Positions 26,558 through 35,610 of a DNA stretch of 64,000 nucleotides are shown piece after piece; within the stretch, counting starts at the first letter, position 1, and every line of letters begins with the position of its first letter. The notes beneath the pieces were generated by a model, which saw only the letters and a program-made list of their open reading frames with translations, was not told the DNA's origin and did not search any database. Origin of the DNA: LC029 sp036676475 (GTDB taxonomy: Bacteria > Bacillota > Bacilli > Aneurinibacillales > RAOX-1); contig JAKFCU010000003.1 in the NCBI GenBank assembly GCA_036676475.1, positions 28,782 through 92,781 of the forward strand. The letters run 5' to 3'. Both the position numbers and the translations under genes were made by a program.

Positions 26558-27478
26558 TTACTTTAAAGGACTTCCTCCAGCAATAAATCGATATTCCCAG
26601 TGTTTTTCAATCGTGTTGATGCGAACCCCGCCTGAATCTTTGGAATACGTATGCAGGACCTTTCCATTCCCCATATAAATGCCGGAATGTCCTATGCTAT
26701 CGCGATTATCTTTATACGCATCTTTGCTCGTACCTCGAAAAGGCATAAAGATCATGATATCGCCGACTTCAAGATCCTGCCAATCGGTTTTGATTTTAGC
26801 TCCCGATTTTTTCAAGTAATTATACTGAGATGTAGCACCACCACGCCCCATGTCTAGTCCTACGGCATCTAGATAAACCTGACGTACAAAATCTGAACAG
26901 TCAAACGTTCTGGTATTACTTCGGCTAGAACCATATTCATAAGGTGTACCCAGATACTTCATCCCTGCATCAATCAGAGCTTTTTGCACGTCAGAATCAG
27001 CTGATTTTGAGCTCTCTTGACTATCTGGCTTTGGATTTGAGGAATTGAATCGGCGAAGCCCTTCAAGATTTCTTTGAATGAGCGAACTTTTCGTAGATAA
27101 AACCTTCACCTCTCCGTAAGGCTTGTATGCCACAGCCACTTGATCGTTACCAAGATAAATGCCAGAAGCAAACAGGTTTGAACTGCTTGTCCCAAAAAAG
27201 GCAATATCACCTGGATTTAACTGCGATAAGGAAACCGGAGTCCCTTGCTTATACTGAGTAGAAAGATCCTGCGACACTGAAATGCCTTGATCTTTCAACG
27301 TATAGTAAATGAAATCACCGGCATCATAATTTTTCAAGGAAAAGCCTATGTATTTTTGGGCGGATTGGACAATAGGATTAGAAGTGGACTCAGCAGCATA
27401 AATAGGGCTAAACGAAGAACATACAATGATTCCTGTTAGAAATAAACTTAAGATGGGTAACTTTCTCATAGTTGTCAC
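26558..27478 (-). CDS. Secreted NlpC/P60 endopeptidase with an inactive first domain
   Basis: 306 aa with a signal peptide (residues 1-29, cut near IYAAES). Two NlpC/P60-like units follow. The second (about 165-306) has the catalytic triad: FDCSDFVRQVY (Cys), GHSGIYMGNGKV (His) and HTYSKD (third His). The first (about 35-145) has the same layout, YDAGDFIYYTL and SGIYLGNDQVAV, but Ala replaces the Cys and Ser replaces the His. The product should cut D-Glu-diaminopimelate bonds in peptidoglycan. The dead unit is probably a substrate or wall binding module. Monocistronic. Confidence 0.9.
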   Translation of the reverse strand: MTTMRKLPILSLFLTGIIVCSSFSPIYAAESTSNPIVQSAQKYIGFSLKNYDAGDFIYYTLKDQGISVSQDLSTQYKQGTPVSLSQLNPGDIAFFGTSSSNLFASGIYLGNDQVAVAYKPYGEVKVLSTKSSLIQRNLEGLRRFNSSNPKPDSQESSKSADSDVQKALIDAGMKYLGTPYEYGSSRSNTRTFDCSDFVRQVYLDAVGLDMGRGGATSQYNYLKKSGAKIKTDWQDLEVGDIMIFMPFRGTSKDAYKDNRDSIGHSGIYMGNGKVLHTYSKDSGGVRINTIEKHWEYRFIAGGSPLK

Positions 27479-27897
27479 TCCTAGATGTTAAATTTTGTTC
27501 AGGTTTCCTTTTAAAGCACTACCAAACCATTAAAAACTATACAGACAATGTTATGACAAGTTTTCTAGTTTCTTACTTCATTTCTTATTTTTACTTTAAC
27601 AAAGATAGAAAAAACCGTCAATTAGTCTCCCGTATTTACCACTAATTGCATTTGTTGTTATATTAAAGCGATTACATCGAGCCTAACGACCTATGTACAT
27701 CGGGTTAAACATACCATACGTGGAAAAGTCAATATCTGCATCACTGACATATATTACAAATCATAAATGGGGGAGGTCTAAAAGTTAAGGCACACTCTGT
27801 CTTTTTTTGATCCCAACCGCCTTTTCCGTTTTAAGTCACTGGTTAAAATTCCCTATAAAAACACACACTACAGGTAAACTATCTGTTAGGTGATGAA
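27479..27897. other. Intergenic region
   Basis: 419 bases between divergent genes. It holds the promoter areas of the NlpC/P60 and phosphodiesterase genes. A GGGGGAGG stretch at 27769-27776 looks like a ribosome binding site but no start codon follows. No gene supported. Confidence 0.4.
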
Positions 27898-29445
27898 ATG
27901 AAAAAATTAATTATAGTCCTGTCTGTCATTACCCTTTCTCTTGTAACGTTGATGTTCAACCTTAAAGAACCAACTAAAAATATGAGGCTGTATTCCAAAC
28001 CAACACACACGCCAGATAAGAAGGTTGTTTTGATCATTATTGATTCCCTAGTGGACCAGCCCTTAGAAAGTTTAATTAAAAACAATCAAGTCCCTCTATT
28101 CCAGTTCCTAATGGAAAATGGTTGGTATACCAATCAAATGGTTAGTTCATTTCCTACCATGTCGGTGACCATCGATAGTACCCTCCTTACGGGTACTCAA
28201 CCTCATCAGCACCGAATTCCAGCTTTACGATGGTATGATATTCATGAGAATCGTTATATTAATTATGGAGATGGTGCCCTTCCTGTACTGAGAACAGGGA
28301 TGAAAACCGTGATAAACGATAGCTTGTATAATTTGAATAATCGTCATTTAGGGCAGGATGTACGCACTCTTCATGAGGAACTGGCGAACAAAGGGATGTC
28401 AACGGCTTCTATTAATGGAATCATTCATCGAGGCAAGACCGATCAATTGCTCTCGATTCCAAGACCTTATGAAGACATTCAAACGAAAGCACCGGATTAC
28501 TTTGTTCTTGGCAATTTTCATCATTACACGAAAACGAATGTAAAAGAACAGTATATGAATTACTATGGAGTTAATGATGAGGTTTCCAATGAACATTTAA
28601 TTCACCTCATCCAAAACCAAGGTTTGCCTGCCTTTACAATGGTCTATTTCCCTGATCTTGATCACGAAGCACATAAACACGGCAGCATACCCTCGGAGGC
28701 TCTAATTGACATTGACCGAAAGCTGCAAAGAATGTTTAACTCATTCGACTCTTGGTCTAAAGCGCTTGAGGAGCATGTCTTTATCATTATGGGAGACAGT
28801 GGAGTAGTAAAAATAGAGGACGATAAACAGGTAGCCGTTATTAATCTCGAAGAAATTTTTAGTTCCTTTCAATTAGCTGAACTAGGCAAATCTCGTTCAA
28901 CCGATGAATTGGCACTGGCTGTAAATGAAAGAATGACTTACGTTTATCCATTACAGGCTTATATCCAAAAAGAACAGATCCTTGAAAAAATCAGGAATGA
29001 GCGTCGACTTGACACCATAAGCTGGAAAAACGGAAACTGGCTTGAAGTTAGACAAGGCGGAACCATGAAGCAGATGCGGTTTCGTCCCGGTTCACAGTAC
29101 CGGGATCCTTATGATCAATCATGGGACATCGAAGGGGATCTGAGTATTCTTGATCTTCATTGGAACCATGAAATCGGAAGGCTGACATATGGAGACTATC
29201 CTGATGGCTTAATGAGACTATATAGTGCGGCACATTCCCATGATGGTGATTTTTTAATTTTAACCTCGCATCCTGGATACGAAATGAAGGCCATTCATTC
29301 TCATACCCATGTGGGGGGAGGTGCCCATGGTTCGTTCCATAAAGAAGACACTTACTTTCCGCTATTTATCGCTGGTACTACCGAAAAGCTAGAATCACTT
29401 CGAGTTGTAGACCTTAAATCTTACATCCTAAGACTATTGGATTGA
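27898..29445 (+). CDS. Secreted/anchored type I phosphodiesterase (alkaline phosphatase superfamily)
   Basis: 515 aa. An N-terminal hydrophobic segment (residues 3-20) acts as signal or anchor. The metal-site pattern of the nucleotide pyrophosphatase/phosphodiesterase group follows: VVLIIIDSLVD (first Asp), FPTMSVTIDSTLLTGT (nucleophile Thr), PDLDHEAHKHG (Asp, His), IIMGDSGV (Asp, where GDHG is usual) and GGAHGSFHKE (His). It is likely to hydrolyse phosphodiester or phosphoglycerol-type substrates outside the cell. The Ser in place of His in the GDHG motif is unusual and may lower activity or change metal binding. Confidence 0.82.
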   Translation: MKKLIIVLSVITLSLVTLMFNLKEPTKNMRLYSKPTHTPDKKVVLIIIDSLVDQPLESLIKNNQVPLFQFLMENGWYTNQMVSSFPTMSVTIDSTLLTGTQPHQHRIPALRWYDIHENRYINYGDGALPVLRTGMKTVINDSLYNLNNRHLGQDVRTLHEELANKGMSTASINGIIHRGKTDQLLSIPRPYEDIQTKAPDYFVLGNFHHYTKTNVKEQYMNYYGVNDEVSNEHLIHLIQNQGLPAFTMVYFPDLDHEAHKHGSIPSEALIDIDRKLQRMFNSFDSWSKALEEHVFIIMGDSGVVKIEDDKQVAVINLEEIFSSFQLAELGKSRSTDELALAVNERMTYVYPLQAYIQKEQILEKIRNERRLDTISWKNGNWLEVRQGGTMKQMRFRPGSQYRDPYDQSWDIEGDLSILDLHWNHEIGRLTYGDYPDGLMRLYSAAHSHDGDFLILTSHPGYEMKAIHSHTHVGGGAHGSFHKEDTYFPLFIAGTTEKLESLRVVDLKSYILRLLD

Positions 29446-29503
29446 ACAAGTATACGTAATGGTAAAGCACATTCAGACTTTCCCATTATCGATATTTGTT
29501 ATA

Positions 29504-29543
29504 AAAGAAGAGCCTTGTCCAATAAACTCACAAACAAGGCTCC
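29504..29543. terminator. Hairpin between phosphodiesterase and small Cys-rich gene
   Basis: GAGCCTTGT pairs with ACAAGGCTC. On the minus strand it is followed by TTCTTTTAT, so it probably ends the gene at 29555. Confidence 0.65.
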
Positions 29544-29554
29544 TAATGATGAGA

Positions 29555-29725
29555 TTAATAGTAATGGCTTTCTGATTTCATACAATACGAACAAGTGCTC
29601 ATTAATGAATCACTAATATAAGCATGCTTGCATTTTTCTTGGAATTCAAGGAGTTCTGATTTTAGGCGCACTAGGCGGGATTCCAATTCTTTGATTTCAT
29701 TCATGATCTGGATCGCTTCCTTCAT
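29555..29725 (-). CDS. Small protein with N-terminal helix and Cys-rich tail, 56 aa
   Basis: ATG 29725 has GGAGGTAAT 10 bases upstream; the stop is TAA at 29555. An amphipathic helix of about 32 residues (KEAIQIMNEIKELESRLVRL) is followed by CKH and, further on, CSYC. The C-x2-H...C-x2-C spacing suggests a small zinc site. It sits directly downstream of thiC on the same strand (22-bp gap) and is probably in its transcript. No family recognised. Confidence 0.65.
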   Translation of the reverse strand: MKEAIQIMNEIKELESRLVRLKSELLEFQEKCKHAYISDSLMSTCSYCMKSESHYY

Positions 29726-29747
29726 ATGCAGGATTACCTCCTATCCA

Positions 29748-31526
29748 TTATCGATAAATGTGGCTGCCGCTCTCTTTAAATTCTTTTGCCTTCTCTTTCA
29801 TTCCTTCTTCTACTACTATTTCCTCTGATAAACCCTTGTCATTAGCATAATCCCGTATCTCATGACTGATTTTCATGCTGCAGAATTTCGGTCCGCACAT
29901 GGAACAGAAGTGCGCGGTTTTGGCTCCTTCCGCAGGCAGGGTCTCATCATGATATTCCATGGCCCTTTCTGGATCCAAAGATAAGTTAAATTGATCGCGC
30001 CAGCGGAATTCAAATCGGGCTTTGGAAAGCGCATTATCACGAATTTGTGCCCTTGGGTGCCCTTTGGCTAAATCGGCCGCATGAGCAGCAATTTTATAAG
30101 TGATGATTCCATTGCGTACATCTTCTTTGTTCGGCAGTCCAAGGTGTTCTTTCGGTGTTACATAACAAAGCATCGAAGTCCCGAACCAACCAATCATGGC
30201 TGCCCCAATGGCGGAAGTAATGTGATCATAACCCGGCGCGATATCCGTCGTTAACGGACCTAACGTGTAAAATGGGGCTTCATGGCAAATTTCCAGCTGC
30301 AAATCCATATTCTCCTTGATTTTATGCATAGGGACATGACCTGGTCCTTCGATCATCACCTGTACATCATGTTTCCAAGCCACTTTCGTCAATTCACCCA
30401 AGGTTTTCAATTCTGCAAACTGCGCTTCATCATTCGCATCAGCAATCGATCCTGGCCGGAGACCATCCCCTAATGAAAAGGCTACATCATAGGCTTTCAT
30501 GATTTCACAGATTTCCTCGAAGTGTGTGTAAAGGAAGTTTTCCTCGTGGTGAGCCAAGCACCATGCCGCTAAGATCGATCCTCCACGGGAGACGATTCCT
30601 GTCATCCTGTTGCTAGTAAGCGGAACATAACGGAGAAGAACCCCTGCATGAATCGTAAAATAGTCGACACCCTGTTCAGCTTGCTCAATGAGGGTATCAC
30701 GGTATACTTCCCAGGTTAAATCTTCCGCTATCCCATTCACCTTTTCCAAAGCTTGATAAATAGGAACCGTACCAATAGGGACTGGCGAATTGCGGATGAT
30801 CCACTCTCGCGTGGCGTGGATGTTTTTTCCAGTGGAAAGATCCATAATCGTGTCCGCGCCCCACCTTGTCGCCCAAGTCATTTTTTCCACTTCCTCAGAA
30901 ATAGAAGAAGTCACCGCAGAGTTTCCAATGTTCGCATTAATTTTGACATGGAAATTCCGTCCAATAATCATCGGTTCGCACTCCGGATGATTAATATTCG
31001 AAGGAATGATCGCTCGGCCTTCCTCAACCTCCTTTCGAACAAACTCAGGACTTACTCCTTCTCGAATGGCAATGAACTCCATCTCTGAAGTAATCATCCC
31101 TCTGCGAGCATAATGCAATTGAGTAATATTTTGCCCTTTCTTTGCTCTTAACGGTTTTCGCTTTAAACCAGGAAACACCTGGTGATTTACCTGAGCATCC
31201 CCTTTGATTCCATCATCTTCAGGCTTGATTTCTCTTCCTTCATACTCTTCCACATCATCTCGTTCTATGATCCATTGACGACGCAAGCTTGGAAGACCCT
31301 TTTGGATATCGACGGAATAATGAGGATCTGTATATACTCCACTCGTATCATACACACGAACAGGTTCATTCACTTCCGTACCGAGTGACCCTAAAGATTC
31401 GCTTAATTGGATTTCCCGCATGGGAACTTGAATTTCCGGTTTGGAACCCTCAACATACACCTTCTTACTGTTGGGAAATGGCTGAATGGTCGAAACTAAG
31501 ACAGATGACTCGATCAAATTTGACAT
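29748..31526 (-). CDS. thiC: Phosphomethylpyrimidine synthase ThiC
   Basis: 592 aa from ATG 31526, with AGGAGG 8 bases upstream; the longer frame to 31595 overlaps the riboswitch terminator area and has no site. ThiC is a radical SAM enzyme that rearranges aminoimidazole ribotide to HMP-phosphate in thiamine synthesis. The C-terminal CSMCGPKFCSMKIS holds the CxxCxxxxC iron-sulfur motif, and family blocks such as NSPVPIGTVPIYQAL and MIEGPGHVPMHKI are present. Controlled by the TPP riboswitch and terminator directly upstream. Confidence 0.97.
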   Translation of the reverse strand: MSNLIESSVLVSTIQPFPNSKKVYVEGSKPEIQVPMREIQLSESLGSLGTEVNEPVRVYDTSGVYTDPHYSVDIQKGLPSLRRQWIIERDDVEEYEGREIKPEDDGIKGDAQVNHQVFPGLKRKPLRAKKGQNITQLHYARRGMITSEMEFIAIREGVSPEFVRKEVEEGRAIIPSNINHPECEPMIIGRNFHVKINANIGNSAVTSSISEEVEKMTWATRWGADTIMDLSTGKNIHATREWIIRNSPVPIGTVPIYQALEKVNGIAEDLTWEVYRDTLIEQAEQGVDYFTIHAGVLLRYVPLTSNRMTGIVSRGGSILAAWCLAHHEENFLYTHFEEICEIMKAYDVAFSLGDGLRPGSIADANDEAQFAELKTLGELTKVAWKHDVQVMIEGPGHVPMHKIKENMDLQLEICHEAPFYTLGPLTTDIAPGYDHITSAIGAAMIGWFGTSMLCYVTPKEHLGLPNKEDVRNGIITYKIAAHAADLAKGHPRAQIRDNALSKARFEFRWRDQFNLSLDPERAMEYHDETLPAEGAKTAHFCSMCGPKFCSMKISHEIRDYANDKGLSEEIVVEEGMKEKAKEFKESGSHIYR

Positions 31527-31608
31527 AAAAAAACCTCCTGTTTTATTCGAAAATAATGATGATTTCGAACCTTTAACGGAGGCGGAAGAAGACACTTATC
31601 ACAATAAA

Positions 31609-31639
31609 AAATCCGCATGAATCAAATCATGCGGATTTA
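31609..31639 (-). terminator. Expression-platform terminator of the thiC riboswitch
   Basis: On the minus strand AAATCCGCATGATT pairs with AATCATGCGGATTT (loop about TG/TT), followed by TTTTTTATTG. It lies between the TPP aptamer and thiC, so TPP binding should favour premature termination. Confidence 0.88.
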
Positions 31640-31671
31640 GATATACGCGACTAATGTTAAAGAACATGAAG

Positions 31672-31766
31672 CGTCTCTCATTCCTCCGCTGGCATTATCC
31701 AGTTCAGGTTCAACGGTCGATAATAGGTTAGTTATCCTCTCAGCCTGGTTCTCCAAGCTCCCGTGG
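31672..31766 (-). ncRNA. TPP riboswitch (THI element)
   Basis: Minus strand shows the conserved order GGGAGC...GGCTGAGAGG ... GACCGTTGAACCTGAACTGG ... ATAATGCCAGCG..AGGAA. CUGAGA binds the pyrimidine arm and the AACCUGAUCUGGAUAAUGCCAGCG region binds the diphosphate arm; here it reads AACCTGAACTGG, a one-base variant. It lies upstream of thiC, as in many Bacillales. Confidence 0.95.
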
Positions 31767-31898
31767 TAAAAACTATTTAGTTTTTGTATATACACCATAA
31801 CACAATACGTAATTTTTAACAATATCTACAAAAATATCGAATTGCTATTTTAAAAACTTTCAAAAAAACCAATGGATAGCTACACTAAATTGTCATCT

Positions 31899-32078
31899 TT
31901 AGTGTTCAATTAAACTGTCTAAAGGAATCTGTTGTTCATTCTCCGGTTGATCGAGAGGATATATTCTAGCCGTATCATTATCTTCATCAACATGTTGAAT
32001 GTAGATGGGGGTCCCGTTATAGGTCACATTTGCCATAACTGGTGAAACAGCAATCTCTTGTGCTCGTTGTCTATTCAT
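31899..32078 (-). CDS. sspH: Small acid-soluble spore protein H (SspH)
   Basis: 59 aa from ATG 32078 with GAGGAGGG 9 bases upstream; the longer frame to 32129 has no site. MNRQRAQEIAVSPVMANVTY and PIYIQHVDEDNDTARIYPLD fit the SspH family almost throughout. It is a minor spore-core protein made in the forespore under sigma-G. Its presence marks the organism as a spore former. Single gene. Confidence 0.93.
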   Translation of the reverse strand: MNRQRAQEIAVSPVMANVTYNGTPIYIQHVDEDNDTARIYPLDQPENEQQIPLDSLIEH

Positions 32079-32210
32079 TATCTGTACCCTCCTCATGTTT
32101 GTTAGAATCCAGTTATAATTTTTTCCCATAAAGATGTTATTTATTCCAAATGTGAAAGATTCGGTCAGACCCCCACTTTCACGTATCTATGACAAGGTGT
32201 CTCAATAAGA

Positions 32211-33086
32211 TCAAGATCCAAATCTTTTTCTATACCCGCATTTCCTGCATAATTCCTCTACCGCTTCTCTTCGTGAAAATCCATAGAAGAGATTATTTGC
32301 TCTTTCACTTTCTACAATTTCAGAGAAAGGGGTGTTGTGGATATTACCTAAATTAATTACCCCTTCGCCATCCAGGCAGCATGGCACGACCGTTCCGTCG
32401 ACCAGTATGGCTGCTTGACTGCGCAGCGCATGACAAAATCCCTTCCCCTCATCTTCAGGAGCTTGTAAGCTTGGCCATTGAAATTCATGGTCCTGATTCA
32501 AATAGATTCGATCGGCAATTTTAGTTCCGCTGCCCGGTACTACCTTTTCTTCGATTCGGAAGTCCAGGTTAAACTCTTTTTCCAGGATCTCTAATGTTTG
32601 CCGGTTTCTGCTCTTTTGCAGATTGGTGAGATTGTCCTGATCAAGATTCCATAACCTAAAGGAGAAGATAACCTGATGTTCCGCAGCTTCACGGACAAAC
32701 GATAAAATATTATGCAAGTATTCTTCCCGGTTGGTCGATCCCTCATGTCCATCAAAACTATGAAGAGAGAAATTCATTTGGCGCAGGGCAGGTTTCCCTA
32801 GTAATTTATGCTTAGCCTTATTTATGAGCGTTCCGTTTGTCGTTATATTGACTTTAAACCCTTTGGCATGGCTTATGTCCAACAACTCATCGATTTTGGG
32901 ATGGAGGAGAGGTTCGCCTTTCACATGAAGATAAATATGATTCGTATGCGGTTTGATCTGATCCAATAGTTTACTAAATGTATCCACTTTAATAAAACCA
33001 GCCTGTCTAGCTGTTTGTGGGCAAAAACTACAAGCCAAGTTACAGACACTTGTTATTTCAATATAAACTTTTTTGAATGTTTTCAA
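32211..33086 (-). CDS. Radical SAM/SPASM domain protein
   Basis: 291 aa. The radical SAM cluster motif CNLACSFC (CxxxCxxC) is at residues 15-22. The C-terminal SPASM half has CCLDGEGVINLGN and CRKCGYRKRF cysteines for auxiliary clusters. TTG start at 33086 with GGGGTA upstream. SPASM enzymes usually modify peptides (sactipeptides, quinohaemoproteins) or act as dehydrogenases. No precursor peptide or B12 gene is visible next to it, so the substrate is open. Confidence 0.85.
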   Translation of the reverse strand: MKTFKKVYIEITSVCNLACSFCPQTARQAGFIKVDTFSKLLDQIKPHTNHIYLHVKGEPLLHPKIDELLDISHAKGFKVNITTNGTLINKAKHKLLGKPALRQMNFSLHSFDGHEGSTNREEYLHNILSFVREAAEHQVIFSFRLWNLDQDNLTNLQKSRNRQTLEILEKEFNLDFRIEEKVVPGSGTKIADRIYLNQDHEFQWPSLQAPEDEGKGFCHALRSQAAILVDGTVVPCCLDGEGVINLGNIHNTPFSEIVESERANNLFYGFSRREAVEELCRKCGYRKRFGS

Positions 33087-33139
33087 GACTTATACCCCAT
33101 TCCAGACTTTATTCACAAACTAAATCTCCACAATCAAGC

Positions 33140-34357
33140 TTACCTTTCCCATTCTCTCAAGTTTCGATCAGAAGGTAAAAAGAAGGTGAACAAACCAAGT
33201 AGCGGAAGTACACTGGTGAACGTCATCACATAATTAATGCCATGGATATCTGCCAGTTTCCCAAGAATGATCGAGCCAATTGCCCCCATTCCAAAAGCTA
33301 AGCCTACAATGAGGCCGGAAACCATCCCGATTTTCCCTGGGAAAAGTTCTTGAGCATAAACAACCGTTACGGAAAAGCTAGACAACAGAATGAATCCCAT
33401 TAAAGCAAAAATTAGATACACCCACACTAAGCTTACATGCGGTAATAGGAGGGCCAAAGGAGCTGAACCGAGCATCGAAAATAAAATTAAATTTTTTTTC
33501 CCAAATCGGTCGGCTAAAGGACCTCCAAAGAACGTGCCTGCTACTCCAAATACCAAGAAAACAAAGATATAGTACTGAGCGCTTTCAATTGAAAGTCCAT
33601 AATGGTCAATTAAGTAAAACTGATAGAAATTCGAAATGCCTGTCGAATACCAGGATCTCGCAAATACCAAAAAGATGAGAAGCAGGATGGCCATGACCAT
33701 CTTTTTCTGATTTTGTTTAGAAGTTCCTGCACCAGCCTTACCCTTCTTTACTCGTGGGAAGAAGGTGATCTGCTGACTATACCAGGAGGATATATATAAT
33801 AGAACAAGAATGGCGAGTGCTGCCACCCCTGTAAACCAAATCGCACCAAATTGACCAAATGGAACAAAGATCCATGCCGTCATCAACGGGGCTAAGGATT
33901 GGCCGCCATTGCCACCGACTTGATAAATCGACTGAGCCAGACCTCGTCTATTCCCCGCAGCCATATACGCTACACGGGAACCCTCCGGATGAAAAGCCGC
34001 GGAACCTAACCCAATAAACAAAACGGAAATTAATACGAAGTAAAAATTCTCTGCATAAGCTAGACCCAGCATCCCGACAAACGAACACCCCATCCCCAGC
34101 GGAAGTAAATACGGAACTGACTTTTTATCCGTAAACCACCCAACCACAGGTTGCATAATCGAGGAGGTCATATTTAGAGTGAAGGCGATCCATCCTAGCT
34201 GAGAGTAAGATAAATTCATTGAGTCTTTGAGAATTGGGAAAATGGCTGGAATGACAGATTGCATGGAATCATTTAAAAGATGGACAAGACTAATGGCAAA
34301 TAAAATACGATAAACCGTCGACTGTGGATTCGACTGGACTTTCACTGACGCTTGCAT
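33140..34357 (-). CDS. MFS transporter, fosmidomycin-resistance (Fsr) type
   Basis: 405 aa from ATG 34357, chosen because AAGGAG lies 6 bases upstream; upstream in-frame starts overlap the telA terminator. Twelve membrane segments. The loop 2-3 motif GWFTDKKSVPYLLPLGM, and GSAAFHPEGSRVAYMAA with the HPE motif, are typical of the Fsr branch of drug exporters. Likely exports a small toxic compound. Single gene. Confidence 0.85.
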   Translation of the reverse strand: MQASVKVQSNPQSTVYRILFAISLVHLLNDSMQSVIPAIFPILKDSMNLSYSQLGWIAFTLNMTSSIMQPVVGWFTDKKSVPYLLPLGMGCSFVGMLGLAYAENFYFVLISVLFIGLGSAAFHPEGSRVAYMAAGNRRGLAQSIYQVGGNGGQSLAPLMTAWIFVPFGQFGAIWFTGVAALAILVLLYISSWYSQQITFFPRVKKGKAGAGTSKQNQKKMVMAILLLIFLVFARSWYSTGISNFYQFYLIDHYGLSIESAQYYIFVFLVFGVAGTFFGGPLADRFGKKNLILFSMLGSAPLALLLPHVSLVWVYLIFALMGFILLSSFSVTVVYAQELFPGKIGMVSGLIVGLAFGMGAIGSIILGKLADIHGINYVMTFTSVLPLLGLFTFFLPSDRNLREWER

Positions 34358-34404
34358 AGACTTCTCCTTACTCATGAACTTTTTAGTTTCTATTATAACG
34401 TATA

Positions 34405-34443
34405 AAAAAGCGAAGGACACCGAAAGGGGCCTTCGCTTTTTTA
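34405..34443 (-). terminator. Terminator of telA
   Basis: AAAAGCGAAGG pairs with CCTTCGCTTTT, with T runs on both sides. Confidence 0.88.
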
Positions 34444-34449
34444 AATTCT

Positions 34450-35610
34450 TCATTTATCCCTTTTGATCTCCAACAGCTTTTGTCTTAACTCGTTTCCCAT
34501 CAAAGCTAGCTCCCGCTCTGCCTCACTGCGCTTGTTTCGCCCTTCCGCCTGAATCCTAAGCGTTTCTTCAAGAGTGGAGATAATACTTTCTTGGGTTTTC
34601 TTTAGCGTTTCAATATCGACAAGGCCACGCTCATTTTCCTTTGCGGTTTCAATCGTGTTTGTTTTAAGCATGACCGCATTTTTTAACAATAGATCATTCG
34701 TGGTCTTAGAGACCAGTTTCTGTGCTTCCACCGCATGACGTTGCCGAATCAGAGTCAGGGCAATGGCCATCTGATTCTTCCACAAGGGAATCGCCGTCAT
34801 AATAGAGGATTGTATTTTTTCTACTAGCGCCTGATTGGTATGTTGAATCAGGCGGATCTGCGGAGCGCTTTGGATCGTAATCTCCCGGCTTAATTTCAAG
34901 TCATGCAGACGCTTGTCCAATCGGTCGGCAAATTGCATCATATCGTTGACTTCTTGGAATTTCATTTGATCATTCGAGGCCTCAGCTTCCTTCTTCAACT
35001 GAGGAATCGTTTGTTCATACAATTCTTCTAGCTTAAGTTCACCCGCTGCAATGTACACATTTAAGGCATGAAAATACTCTTTATTATTTTCATAGAGCTT
35101 TTCTAACATGTCGATATCGGATAGCAAGGTGTTCTTGCTGCGGTCTAACCTCACACTGATTCGATCGATCTGTGCCCCCGTTTTCTGATATTTGGACAGT
35201 ACCTCTTGAATAGAGCCCGATAACTTGCCAAACATACGGGTGAATAGAGATCGCTTCTCCGACATCAGCTCATCCGGGCTGACCTCATGAAACCTCTTCA
35301 TTAAGTCATTGATAATCTCCCCTACCTCACCGAGATCCTTTCTTTGGACATGCTCCAGCATCGTATTCGAAAAAGACAAGAGTTTAGATTGCGCTGGCGT
35401 TCCATAGGAGATCATCGCTTGGTGGTTTTTAGGGTCTATCTGTTTGGCAAGCTGAAACGCCTTTTCTCTGTTTTCTTCCGGGATAACATCAATCAGCCTG
35501 ATTGGCCTATTTTCCTGCAAGGGAGGGGTGGACAGGTTTTGATCATTCCCAAACGGATTCGAAAGTAAGTCATCCATGAGATTCACTGGTTTATTATCAT
35601 ACATGTTCAT
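34450..35610 (-). CDS. telA: Toxic anion resistance protein, TelA/YaaN family
   Basis: 386 aa, almost entirely helical and coiled-coil, with the TelA marks QKTGAQIDRISVRLDRSK and SAPQIRLIQHTNQALVEKIQ. First linked to tellurite resistance; B. subtilis YaaN is the close homologue, with a general cell-envelope stress role suspected. The stop and start overlap with xpaC (4 bp) shows a two-gene operon, as in other Bacillales. Confidence 0.9.
   Translation of the reverse strand: MNMYDNKPVNLMDDLLSNPFGNDQNLSTPPLQENRPIRLIDVIPEENREKAFQLAKQIDPKNHQAMISYGTPAQSKLLSFSNTMLEHVQRKDLGEVGEIINDLMKRFHEVSPDELMSEKRSLFTRMFGKLSGSIQEVLSKYQKTGAQIDRISVRLDRSKNTLLSDIDMLEKLYENNKEYFHALNVYIAAGELKLEELYEQTIPQLKKEAEASNDQMKFQEVNDMMQFADRLDKRLHDLKLSREITIQSAPQIRLIQHTNQALVEKIQSSIMTAIPLWKNQMAIALTLIRQRHAVEAQKLVSKTTNDLLLKNAVMLKTNTIETAKENERGLVDIETLKKTQESIISTLEETLRIQAEGRNKRSEAERELALMGNELRQKLLEIKRDK

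Noticed and set aside
33086..34357. Radical SAM gene and MFS gene as a natural-product cluster
   Set aside because: No precursor peptide, leader peptidase or further biosynthetic gene was found around them.
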